A DNA stretch of 64,000 nt, taken from positions 159,010,471-159,074,470 of the forward strand of contig NC_081411.1 of NCBI RefSeq assembly GCF_030272615.1. Direction: 5' to 3'. Below, one piece after another: positions 34,724-46,756 of the stretch (position 1 is its first letter; each line of letters starts with the position of its first letter). A program made the translations under genes and the position numbers. Below the pieces are notes generated by a model, which did not search any database, was not told where the DNA came from, and saw only the letters and a program-made list of their open reading frames with translations. This stretch comes from Cryptomeria japonica. Taxonomy: Eukaryota; Streptophyta; Pinopsida; Cupressales; Cupressaceae.

Positions 34724-37700
34724 ATGTGGATTGAAATGCAGATGGATCCAATTGTAGATATGAAATTGGTAATTATTAAATATGAAGAAAATTATGTTGT
34801 TGGCACAGTCACTTGTCAAAAAATTTGTACACTTACATCCGTCATGAAATTGTGGATGATGAACTCACTGAATATCTTTTCAATTTTATTAGTGGACTTG
34901 GGAATCCTTTATATATAAAGAAAGAACAAAAAATGAAAGCTAAAACAACACTTATAGGCATTAGTAGGAAACACGACACAATGGATGTTGGTACGCTTGA
35001 GTCAAATATAGTGCAAAGTACACCAAAATTTCAACACAATAGAGAGAGTGTGGAGGTAGGTATGCATAAATAGCCAAGAGTTGGAGATGGATCTGAGTTG
35101 GTGGAATAAACCATAGTTGTTGATCCTAATGTATTGGCATCTTGGAATTAGAAAGTGAATAGTTTAATGAAAACATTTGTCAATGAGAAAATTACTCTCA
35201 AAGTATATTAAAAAAAGGGAGAACCTAAAATAAAGATCCATTGTGAAGTTGTGGCATTTATTATGGGCCAAGGGAAGTATCCATAGTAGAATGAATAGAT
35301 CGTAATTTCAGAAACAATCATATGAAAACAATGTCCCATCATGTCCCATCAATGTCACATTTTAATGGGGGGAAATGGTGAAAATCATTCAAGTAGCATA
35401 GAAAAGTAGACAACAGTGGTTAGAGATTGATCAAGCAATTAAACTTCTAGATGATCTCAACAAGACACAAGAGCCTAATTTGTTCAAGGTGGTGGAAGCA
35501 ACACTTGTAGACTATGAGGATAAGAAAAAAGTAAGAGTGGAATGTACATGATGCAATAAATGGTTTTGTTTGGTGTCATCAAGTGGTAATATTGTTAGTT
35601 CTCTAAATGAACACATGAAATAAAAGAAGCACACCACTACTACAAATGAGGCTTCACATGATACAATTGTTTTAAGGAGTGGCAGAACCAAGAGACCAAA
35701 GAAGCCTACCAATGATAAGTCCCAACAAAGTTTGATTAGGTTCTTAGTCCCATCATCACCATTTGTATTACATAGGGGTTCTACAAGTGCAGATCCTTCT
35801 AATTCAGCTGTGTTAGCTACCCAAGTTCAAATTTATTTTGAATATGATTTGTTGTAATTTTTACATTATTTATTCTATCATCTTATTAAAGGTCATTCAT
35901 TTCCATTGATGCTACAATGTTGGGGGTATTGGTATTCCCATATTAATAGAAATGGAGAAAGATTAAACACAAAGGTTCTAATGGATGATCAAAGGAGCAA
36001 AAATATATGGGCTAGTAAGAAGCATACCAAGATGATGCTAAGTTATAAGGCTAATGAATATTGTATTGATGACACATAGAGGCATATTGATTGCAAGAAG
36101 TCTTACGAGACATGGATCCCATTTGAATCATTGACATGCAACTTTTGTAAGATGATTATAGAATGTGATGACTTTAGGATAAGTTTATATTGTGAATCAA
36201 AATGTGACAATAAAATACATGGGAGGGATACATGGCGAGGGATAAGGTTAGACTATTTGACTCAAAATGAACTCAGAATAGATACTAGGGTTTCAAATGC
36301 TAGCCAGAGATCAACAATGTGATCTCTTTGGTGGGAAAAGATAGGTTTTTATATTCTTTGTTAGAATGAGATCCCTAAAGGAGAAGTTGTTTGAATCAAC
36401 ATAAAGGAAGGATGTCTTTAATTTTTGCAAGGATGTGTGTGAGACACATAAACAAGGAAAATTTCAAGGTAAAGATGTAGTTTGGGATTTTGTCAAGGAT
36501 ATCTTTCACAATATAATGCATCCAAAGGAAGGGAGAAGGTATAGTACATCCACTAAATCTATTTATGAGATGATCAAGTTATGGGGAGGTCCTAGATTAC
36601 ATAGATTTATTATCTTGAATTTGGATGGCCCTTCAATTTATACAACTTTTAAGAAAGTTAGAAAGTCATTGACATACATCCCGGGGGAACACAACTACAT
36701 TTTTGAGGCAATACGAAAATTGTATGCTTCTTATAAAATCAAACATGGTATAGATGGCCCAATTCTTGCCTACCTTGTTCAAGATGAAACTATTGTGAGA
36801 AAGTATGTTAGGTGGGTAGAAAAAAGTGATACACTGGTGGGTTTTGGTAGTAATAAAGAATAACATCAATGCCAATCACATTTCTTGGTGATAGTTGGTG
36901 AGCGAGTTGCAGCCTATGATATCATAATAGATTATTTTAAGAACAATGTTATTGGCTACTTTGAACTTGTTATTATTGAAAACCCTTTACATGAAAATAT
37001 TTCTCATTTGGTTGTGGTTGCTCACCCAAGATGCAATAGGTTCAATTCAAATTTTGTTCATCAACAATGGGAAAGAATGGAATTTTTGTGGAAGAGATAT
37101 GGAAAATAATTTGGGACCAATTTTTGGTCATTCCTCAGATGGGGATAGTTGAAGAAGACAACTTATGTTGATGGAATATTGTTCAACATAAGGTATTCTA
37201 TATCAAATTCCTAGGAAGGGTGGAGACTAAGTGGTTTTTCCAATGGTTGCAATGTAACATGATTGCATGACCAGGACTACATCTACAATGACAAAAAGCT
37301 AGTGAATCCTTTATTTAGCAATCAATGAGATTTGATTTCAGAAGAAGAGATGATAAGTTTTAATCATGTTAGGATGGATTATAACACTTTTAAAGTGGAT
37401 GATTAAAAGATCAAAACTGAAGATATAGAGAGGATAGATTGGTAGAATTGGGGTTCGAGACAATGCATTGCTTACAGGAATGTTCAGAGTCATTTGAAAG
37501 AGATGAGAAGTATATCCAGTGGAAGGGTAGAGAGGACACTAGGTATAGAGACATATCTAATGATTGTTACTGACTACATTGACATTTTTATGTCTCAACA
37601 TTTGACTCTTTAGGAAAGAGTGAAACACTTCATGAGTTCATCATTTTTTCATGTTATGGTTATGTTGGCTATGAAAAGAATCTAATAATAATGTCAACAT

Positions 37701-38902
37701 AAATTTCATCATTAGAGAGGCATATCAAGACATGAAAAATTCTTTCCACTTTGTAGTTTTGTTATTGAGATTGTTTCGAGATCAATACTCTCACTAGAAA
37801 AGTTGGTGTGTTTGTTGGATCATAAAGGGTCTGTGATTTCACTAACTTGCTTCATTTTGTTGGAACACTTAATAGAGTTGCATAAGAAGAATCAAATCCA
37901 AAAGGGCTCTCATTTTAACAGATCTCATAAGAAGCAGGAAAGTATTTGGAATAGATTGCACCAAGAAAGGATACAAAATATTAACATATTATCAGAGTAT
38001 GATTCAATATCTATAGATGATAAAATTATAGAAGCCCTCAAGGTAGGATTGAAGGATGCACAAGACATTTTATCATCTCTTGGCATGCAATCGGAGAATC
38101 CCACACAATATTCTTGGTGGGTTAAATCATGGATGGAGGACCAAAGTTATCTAACATTCCAAGTTGTGGATGAAGTAGTTGATGACTCTCTACCAATTCA
38201 TTATAACTCTATATTCTAATCTATGTCTTCAATGGCATACAATCATGGTGAATTGAAAATAATGAAAAGTGAGTGCAGGAATGAGAGATGAAATTTTATA
38301 TTCCATTGATGAAATTGTAACCAAACCTATAAAACTAGTGGTAGAGTTTGATGGTAAGGATATGTTCAAAGCTTGTTTAGTTAGTCAGATGAATGGAAAT
38401 CTGACATTATCCAAAGATAGGTTTACTAAAGTGAGAAATGGGGTATACTTTAGGTGAGATGAGAGGGCCCCACAAAAGGGTGTTTCAATTAGCTTTGGAA
38501 TTGGATCAGATTGTGGGGTGTTGTTTGAGAGAAATACAATACCTCCCATTGAACGTACTACAAGAAGAAGGCATTTCTTGAAGTACATGACAAGGTGTTT
38601 CTTGTGGAACCTAGGACATTGTAAGGGTTCAAAGAATATGGAGGAAGGATGGTAATAGGGTGTTTGATTACCATAATGACATTGACTTTTTGGATAGTCC
38701 AGAAGGCTTCAAGCTTCAATTATGTTGGTACAATAGAATAAAGAGGCAATGCATGTACAAGTATGATTTGATAGATCATGCTTTTGTAGAACTTGATTTT
38801 GTCATAGAAACAACCAACTTATCTTACAATGCTAAGAATTATACATACAAATTAGAAGAAAGAAATCACAAATTTTTTTTTCAGATTTTGTTAAAAATTT
38901 GA
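34724..38902 (+). pseudogene. Long decayed gene of unknown, possibly transposon-derived family
   Basis: Plus-strand coding-like stretches follow one another across about 4 kb in changing frames: 34813-35073, a zinc-finger-like part near 35536-35640, 36131-36322, 36435-36863, 36885-37109, 37803-38219, 38269-38457 and 38660-38902. The clearest is 36435-36863 (KDVVWDFVKDIFHNIMHP, YEMIKLWGGPRLHRFIIL, GPILAYLVQDETIVRKYV), followed by HLVVVAHPRCNRFNSNFV. Near the end are VEFDGKDMFKACLVSQMNG and KLQLCWYNRIKRQCMYKYD. Numerous stops and frameshifts show it is dead. The zinc finger and size would suit a DNA-transposon or domesticated transposase, but I see no DDE signature or terminal repeats, so the family stays open. 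Confidence 0.5.
35536..35640 (+). other. BED-like zinc-finger remnant
   Basis: The frame reads VECT-stop-CNKWFCLVSSSGN, then LNEHMK-stop-KKHTTT, giving C-x2-C ... H-x5-H spacing typical of BED-type fingers of hAT-like transposases and related proteins. Two premature stops lie inside it. Confidence 0.5.
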
Positions 38903-39900
38903 ACAAGGTGTATTTTCAAAACATTCTATTTTCTTCTTCCCTATGTAATCCCATATGTTAGATTGTTTAAAAATGTTTTTTTATCAAATTTAATCCCATA
39001 TAAATATTCTTGATGGTGAATGTTTGGGATAACTCAACCAATTTTTTGCTACCCACTTCTTGGTGTAAGTTTATTTTACCAACCATTCATATTTTGTAGT
39101 GAAATGAAATTGTAGAAATGATAAAATATATTCTAAATGAAATTTTAATACAAGTTTGGGTCTCACATGGCGATCAAAATATTGAACTACATGAGTTGAT
39201 GAAAAGTCATGTCATTCATGATGTCAATGGGGTTTTCAAGTAAAATTTAAAGGTACTAGAAGGTCATTAATCAAATAGCTTGGCACGATGCATTCTTTAT
39301 ACAACTCTATAGATTTTATATTTCTATTATTTAAAATCACGGCAATGCCCTCTATGAACTTGAGTGAGACCAATTAGGTTGTCCCATTACAAGTTGATTG
39401 TTGGTGTTAATTGTTGAAGGTATTTGTGAGTATGTCTAGCCCTCCATTGCACCATTAATTTGTATCCTATTTCAACTTTGCATAATAATGAAGAAATTGA
39501 TAAATTATAGAAGCTTCCTCATGGATTTATTGTCTTTACTTAAGAATCACTCTAAGTTATGTCTACCTTATTACAATATAATTATAAAATTTAATTTTTT
39601 TTTGAAATAAACCTGCAATTCATACTAAACATTCAAAATTGATTGTGGAGACAAATTGATGCACCCTAGACACATCCATTCATATAAGTAAACACATAAA
39701 TATGAGACAATTTGAATTTTTTTATAGTCATTTCATTAACTCAATTGTGTATACAATTTCCTAAAGTAGTAAATACTCTAAAACTATTATCTACTATCAA
39801 AAAGCTCAAACATAATACATTCTATCCAACCAAGAGAATTTTTAGATTACCTTGCAAATGGCCTTGAATTCCTTTTTATAATAACAAAGGAGACAAACAA
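38903..39900. other. No gene seen
   Basis: AT-rich sequence between two decayed genes, without ORFs, repeats or element ends that I can identify. Confidence 0.5.
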
Positions 39901-40180
39901 GCTTCAAGCCATTTGCACAAGTGTCAAAATACAATTAGCCTTCACCATAATATGCTCTTCATAAGCAATCATTTCTCCTTTTGAAAGAATTTAGTGCAGG
40001 TCTTTATATGCTCTTCATAAGCTTGAGCAACCACCAAAGCATTTTGTTTATTCAAGATCCTCACATTGAACTCCACTTGTGAAATTCTTTCTAGCTTCTT
40101 ATGAAGGTTGTCTTTTAATTTTTCAACATCATCAAACACTTTATTCATTATGTGGTGGAGAAATACTTTCCCAAGATCTT
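39901..40180 (-). pseudogene. Decayed coiled-coil gene, part downstream of element 4
   Basis: The minus strand encodes a helical, charged segment (DLGKVFLHHIMNKVFDDVEK, then LKDNLHKKLERISQVEFNVR). It is the continuation, across element 4 and its ATTTC target duplication, of the decayed gene at 47983-49795. Reading across the insertion point stays in one frame except for a TAA next to it. Confidence 0.5.
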
Positions 40181-40185
40181 ATTTC

Positions 40186-41437
40186 TGTAAAGTGGAAAAT
40201 CGCGAGCGAACCCTAAGTGTTCCCCCCACCACTCCGAGGAGAGGGGAAGGAGGTCACTAGGGTTGACGGTTTTCACTTAGGGGAGACTTTACATTCAAAA
40301 GAGGGGTTGAAACCCACAAGATCCAATCCCACACAAGGCAAGATTGGATTCTAAATGAGTTTCAAGGGTTAAGACAACAAGGCTACCCTCTTTTGTAAAG
40401 AAATGTGGATAGAAGGATTAAGCTAGGAATGCATAAAAAGTGAGAAAGATTCTCTTAGAAATAGAGATAGGGATATAGGATGAAGCTGCGGACCTAGAAT
40501 TAGTAGTAAAATGTTGAGACGACACTATCCTACAAATTTGAGAGAAAGTTGACGGGAGGATGGGGCCCGACATGCACACGGTCCTCCGAAAAATCCGCGA
40601 AATGAAGGGGGATCTGTTCGTCTCTGCACAAGGATTCCGGATCTTCAATTACAGCCGCGTACCTGCAACCTACACACAAAAAAGCAAAGATGATTGGGGG
40701 GTTAGGGATTAGGGGTTTTCCCTTAGGTCAAACCCCAGTTTTGGAATTAACCAAGAAATGAGAATGCTGTAAATGTAAATGATTGTAATGTAAACAAGTA
40801 CTGATACCTTGTTGTAAGAATGTTTGTATTCTTACATGCGAAGGTGTAATTGTTGTTGTATGTTGTATGTTGTATGTGATCTCCTCTTCAATGGTTGAAT
40901 CCTTGTCTTGAATGCAACACTTAGCCTTGAATGGAGACTTAGAATGATCAATTGCTTGAAGGAATGCTTGAATGCTTGAATGTTTGAATGTTTGAGTATC
41001 GCTTCCGCCTTTTTTCCATCTTACCAAAATGGGAGAGGAAATGTAGTTTATATACTTGTCAATTAGGGTTGATAGACTGATTTTTCTGACCTTAGGCCGA
41101 CCAGGAAAGATTATTTTCCAATTTGCAAACATAAAGACCCGAGACCCAAAAGAGACTGGGCCCAAAAATAGGGCCAGGGACTAGGGCGCCGGGCGCCATG
41201 GTCTTGGGGGACCAGGGCACTGGGCACCCTAGTCCTGAAGGACCAGGGCACTGGGCGCCATGGTCTCACCTCCAGGGACAGCAGGGTGCAAGGAGGATCA
41301 AGCCAGGGTGCTGAAAAATGCAGTTTTTGATGTCATGGACAAGTTTCGGGGTCTCCATTCAGGTTCAGTGTTGTGTCGCCATCGTGAAGACCCAAATGTG
41401 GTCGAAATTGCAAGTGTCACAATTTTAGGACGCTACA
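40186..41437 (-). repeat. Element 4 LTR (3' LTR, left copy)
   Basis: Direct repeat of 46757-47977. Contains the hairpin/GGTCCTCCGAAAAATCC block at about 40555-40590 and three GC-rich tandem units (GGGCGCCGGGCGCCATGGTC and relatives) at 41163-41262. Confidence 0.94.
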
Positions 41438-41455
41438 TTTAGCCCCCACTTTAGC
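41438..41455 (-). promoter_or_regulatory. Polypurine tract of element 4
   Basis: Minus-strand GCTAAAGTGGGGGCTAAA directly precedes the LTR start TGTAGCG. Confidence 0.88.
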
Positions 41456-42145
41456 GAGAGTATAAGCGTATGCTCATACTTCCGATAAAGTACAAGGAAA
41501 CAACATTGAAAGACTTTCACCACGTCAAGGAGGCAAGACACACCAAGCCCCCAGTGGACTAAGGATCTTACGACTTCGATTGACAAAGTAAAAGGGAAGA
41601 TCACAAGGGAGAACCATGACTATCAGTAGTAAGGTTCCCTCACTATGAGTCATGCAAGAAAAATACCAAAAATTTTCAAGGCAAAGCTAAGTTCGCCAAG
41701 AAATTTTCAAGTATCTTGAAGGGATAGATGGGGTGTATAAGGGGTGATTTCTTTAAGATAGTGATACACATAAGAAACGAGAAGGGAAAGGAGCACATTA
41801 TCACAAAGATTTAGCCCCCAAGTGTGAGATAAACCCAAGGATAATAGACACAAAACACAAAGCACAAGGTGACTTCGCTTTCCTCGGGGTCAGTATGCTA
41901 TATGATAATTCATGTATATCATATGTATGCATGCATAATTGTTCTTCATTCCCCAATCAAGGAAGGTCACCTAGAAGAAGGGAACACATGTGTCTTTTGA
42001 GTCAACATGAGAGAGACCAAAAGAGATCTCAATGCTTTGCATCGTCCTCAAGTAGACAACACTAAGGACAACAAATAGAAGAATGAGAATAACACATAGA
42101 AGAAGTAACAAAAGAGAGGAGGAGAGAATCTACTATGCTAATGAA
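41456..42145. other. Element 4 3' untranslated region, no gene
   Basis: Sequence between the end of the gag-pro frame and the polypurine tract. No ORF, polymerase motif or strong repeat. In an autonomous relative pol would lie in this interval. Confidence 0.6.
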
Positions 42146-45100
42146 CTAGTCTAGCACGTCATCTACCCCCCGATCTTGCTGATCAATGTTTCGGGAAGGC
42201 AGGGAACACGCTAGAGGAGGAACATTCAACACAACAGATGGAGCTATCACAAGATCCAAACAAGGGCTATGTTCATGTTCCAAGCCACGTTGTTCTTGTC
42301 TAGGAGCTAGGATAAGTGCTTTAGAAAATTCATTAGATAGATGGTTATCAACATCAACATATTCATATTCACTATAAGAAGCAAGAGAAGTAACATTTTC
42401 ATCATGAATAACATTTTCATCTATATCATCATCAAGATTTATAAAAATAGGATCTTTAACTCGCACAGGATCAAAACCATCATGCATCTTATGTTTAGGA
42501 GATTTTGGAGAAAATGGAATAATGCTTGTTGAAGGTGTTTTTGGGGATTGCAAAGTTTGAGAAGCAGTTGCTTGAGCTCTAAGATGATGCTTTCATTGGC
42601 GTTCACGTGCAGAATGATTTCATCTAGTCTTAGTAGGAAGTGGAGAAGATTGAGGAGGAGGAATGTTCTCATCCTTATCACTTGGGTGTTTAGGTTGTGG
42701 TCTCTTAGGCTAGATAATAGGAGAAGAGGAAGGTCTCTTCTCTTTGTAAGAGGAAGGAGGAGGAATTGCTCCATATAAAGGAGGAATATTTGGTTTAGGA
42801 AGGAGACCAAGTCCATCATGACGAGGAGGTATAGGCCTACCTTTAGAAAGTTTATTAGACATAGACATAGTCACATCCATAGGAATGGATTGGGAATCTT
42901 CTTGAGGAAAGACATTAGTTTTATCTTTCAAAGGAAGAACTTCCTTCTCAAGGACGATAGGAATATCAAGTTTGGGTGTTCTAGGTTCACTTAGAGATAA
43001 GATCATATCTGTTTTCCACTTTTGATAAGATTTGAAAAGATGATCACTTCGCGGTGGAAGAGATTGGAATTGTTTAGGCCAAAAATAATCAATAGGAACA
43101 CTAGAAGTTCTTTCAGTTGGTTTAAAGAGACTATGATTGATAGTAACAACTTCACCATTATGGGGAAATTTCAAACATTTATGAATAGGAGAAGCAATAG
43201 CTTTCATGGAAGACAGCCAAGGATAGCCAAGCTTCACACGAAATTGTTCGGATGAAGGAATAATAGCAAAGTTCACATCAAGGGATTTGTTATAGACCTC
43301 AATAGGTAATGTAATAGAACCAATTGCAGGAGAAGAAAATGCATCAAATAATTTCACAATCACATCTATTTTGTCATAAATCACTTGATTCAATTGCAAA
43401 GTAAAAAGAAATTCTTCAGTAATAACATTAACCATGCACGAAGGATCAATAAGCACTCCACGACAAGGTGTATTCTTGACTTTTGCAACTATGTATAAAG
43501 GACCATCTGGTGCCCTAATAGTTTCACTAGAATCAAATGTGATGGAAGGTTCTTTAGGGTTTTCTTGCTGCTCTACAAAGTTAATCACATTCGGAGCCAT
43601 AGACACAAGACCATCAGATGAGAAAGAGGAATCATTAGTCTCAATCGCATTAGAGGTATGAGAAGGTAATGTATCAGTAAAAATCTTAAGATTTTGGTCA
43701 GAAGGAGCTACAGATGTGTTGCCTTTATCATTCAGTCCTGAAATAGAGATAGTATTATTATCAATCAAATCTTGAATTTTACCCTTTAAAGCAAAACATT
43801 TTTCAGTATCATGCCCAAGTTGACGATGAAATTGACAAAAAGATTTGTTATCAAAATAGGGTGAATTAATCTTTGTAGGATCTATTTGCTTTATAGGAGG
43901 GAGAGTAAGCACATTTTGTTCCAATAACTTATTCATAATACTATGCAATGATTTATTCAAAGGAGTAAACTTTCTTTCTTTCCTGAAAAACTTAGAAATA
44001 GGAGGCACACCTGATGCTGCATTCACATTGTTGTTGATGGTGTTTTCAGTGAATTTAATGGATTCTTTGTTCGGTTTAAACTTTCCAAATGGTTGTTGAC
44101 TACTATCACCCTTATCACTTGGAGCCATAGGATTTGCTTGTTCCATTTGACTCACAGTCAGTTGATAATTGTGAAGAGTTGCACACAACTATTGGAAAGA
44201 AGTAAACTCAGAAAATAGAAGTTTGTCTCGAATATCTTTTTGTAAATTAGAAATAAAGATTCTTTGAATATCATTGTTAGGCACTGGAAAAGAAATTTGA
44301 GCATACAAATGCTTATATCTACCAATGAAATCAGTCACTTTTTCTTTAACACCTTGTTTACAATGCATTAAATCAATCAAAGTAACTTTAGGACTTATAT
44401 TGTTTTGAAATTGTTGAATAAAAGCATTTGCAAGTTGTTTGAAAGAAGTAATAGAATAAGAAGGCAACGAGAAATACCATTGTAGGGCCTTATCTCTTAA
44501 TGTCCTAGTAAACAGTTTTGCAAGCAACCTTTGGTCATAAGCAAAATCGGTACATATTGTTTGAAAAGTCTTAACATGTGTTAGAGGATCACCTTTACCA
44601 TTATAAAGCTCCAAATGCAGGATTTCAACATGTTTAGGAGGAATAGCTCAAACAATGTCAAGAGAAAGTGGGCTCGCAACATCAAATGTGGGCACACTAA
44701 ACTTAGATTGATTCATAGAGGCAATTTGTTGCTGTAGAGAAGAGACAGTTTGTGCAAGATTGTTAATGGTCGCTTCAGTCGAAGAATTCATATTAGATGT
44801 GTTAGATTGTGATGGAGGTATTATGTTATTGAAAGAAGGTATTGATTGAGAGTAAGGTGGCAGAACACTATGATAGTTAGTCATAGGAGATGATTGGAAA
44901 GGAGGAACACTACAAGGAGGAATGGAATGGTTAAATGAATTGCCCCCTTGCGTCATGTTCATTTGTGGAGATGTAATAGGAACACTCATTGAAGGAATGA
45001 ATGAAGAAGTTGGATTGAATGAAGGAAGAAGGTTGATTGAAGAAGAAGGATTGCCCCCATGACTGGTGATCATAGGGGGAATGTCTTGTATAGAAGTAGT

Positions 45101-45577
45101 CATTATGTTTGATGTAAAAGTAGGTATGCTAGCAATAGAAGTTGTTAAAGGAATAGAATGATTGACTTGAGTGGGAGGTTGTGTATATCCTAAAGTTTCG
45201 GCACAACTCTTCATAGGCATCACATTCGAATCCACAATGTGTGCAATACCACACAAAATATCAATTCCATTCTTATCACTTTGAACCATACGTTTTAGAC
45301 CCTCAATTAAGGGAAGAGCTTGACTATCGGGGTATTCTTGAGACATCCATTGTCGAAAATCGTCAAATTGGTTATCCAATTTTGAAAGTTGTTCTATAGA
45401 AACCTCATGGAGAGCTTCTTCATCATTAAGAGGATTAGAGGAATTACCCATGTCCTTGTTAAAAAGGCTATTCAAATTAGGTTCCATCTCCTCAATAATT
45501 AAACCTTGGAAAGACTTAATTCTAAGGCTTCGTCTAACGGGAATAGTGTAAGTAGGGCTTATTGTTGTAAAACTCAT
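42146..45577 (-). pseudogene. Element 4 gag-pro, broken by stops
   Basis: All open parts (45577-44648, 44614-44189, 44188-42710, 42553-42146) share one frame from ATG at 45577, so this was one long ORF, interrupted by stops at 44648, 44189, 42710 and two more before 42553. Order: Pro/Ser/Gln-rich N-terminal region; gag core at residues about 325-460 (ELYNGKGDPLTHVKTFQ, DKALQWYFSLPS); a plant gypsy nucleocapsid motif FCQFHRQLGHDTEKC with all four C-H-H-C ligands; a retropepsin-like fold (GVLIDPSCMVNVITEEFLFT, VKLGYPWLSS) in which the catalytic D-(S/T)-G is D-P-S; and a Pro-rich, then acidic tail ending DVLD. Gag would form the particle that carries element RNA. The altered active site suggests protease activity is lost or supplied from elsewhere. 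Confidence 0.88.
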
Positions 45578-46734
45578 GCACTAAAGAGAGAGAGAATATT
45601 TTGAATTCAGAGATAGCAAATTTCAATAAAATCAGCCAATCTCCTAGATTTAAGCTGTTAAATGCAATCACGACAATCTCCCGAAATTTCGGAAAAAATG
45701 TTAGGGATCGTGGCGCTCGGAGTGCACACGGTCCTCGCAACTTTTTTTGAAATTTTTAGGGATGAAAGTTATGATGATTTAAAAGCTAATCTGAAAAAAA
45801 TTGGGTGATTTTATGATCTATAGATAGGCCAAATTAAAGTTGCAATCTCAAAATTGAACCCTACCAAGATTGTTCAAAAATGCAAAATTTGAATTTTGAA
45901 AAAGAGAGGGAAACTGAAATTTTGGATTTTATGATTTTAGAGGGAATACCAAAAGCAATGTAAGTTTTGAATTTTAAAAGTTGACTCAATTTCACGCAAA
46001 ATTCAATTTTGAAAGCGGAAATCAAAGTTGCAATTAAACACTTAATTTCAAAAGTCACAAATTGCAAAAATTTGAATAAAGCACTGAAATTTCGAATGAA
46101 TACCAACACACTTTTCAGATTTAGGACAGTAAGAACACAATTTTGACACAAAATTTCAATTTCAACAATTTTTGAATGATTAGGAGCCTTAATCCAAGCA
46201 ATCACTAGACCAACTTTAACTTTAATTTTGAAAGTGTTGTAATTGATAAAATCAGCCAAAATTCTGGATTTTAGCAGAAAAATACAGTAAGATCTAACTC
46301 CCGAAATTTTGAAAAAAATGTTGGGGACGATGGCACTCGGGGTGCACACGGTCCTCGCAAATTTTTTCCAAATTTTCAGGGATGAAAGATATTATGATTT
46401 TGTTGCGGAATCCAAAGTTACAGCTGATTTGGAGATGTTTTGATCAGTGAAATCATCAGTCAAAGGCTGAATCAAGAGGGTTTTAAAAACTAGGGCTTTG
46501 ACACTTAACCACTTAATTTTCAGAATTAAAGCACAAATATGAATTGACAATTTGTAATAGAAGGGTAGATCTAAAACAAGCATTAACAATTAAACATTTC
46601 ACAAGCTTAATTACTAAAAAGAAAATTTAGGGTTTTTTTATGCAATTAACCTCTAAACTTTGCAAAATATCAAACATGGAAATGTAATCAAGGCATCCAA
46701 TTTTCAGATCTAACCATGAATAATCAGAAAGGAT
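45578..46734. repeat. Element 4 leader with 620-bp tandem duplication
   Basis: The leader between primer site and gag contains two diverged copies, offset by about 620 bases, of a block with ATAAAATCAGCCAA, CTCCCGAAATTT.GAAAAAAATG, a GC-rich hairpin (45704-45734 and 46324-46354) and GGTCCTCGCAA followed by GAAATTTT.AGGGATGAAAG. The short minus-strand ORFs in it have no domains. Confidence 0.8.
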
Positions 46735-46753
46735 GTTCACGTCGGGTTCACCA
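46735..46753 (-). promoter_or_regulatory. Primer-binding site, tRNA-Trp
   Basis: Plus strand GTTCACGTCGGGTTC + ACCA is an unmutated match to the recalled 3' end of plant tRNA-Trp, three bases from the LTR start at 46757. Confidence 0.85.
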
Positions 46754-46756
46754 AAA

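Noticed and set aside
42341-42778. Plus-strand ORFs opposite the element 4 gag-pro tail
   Set aside because: They are complements of the low-complexity acidic and Pro/Ser-rich coding strand and are not conserved as genes.
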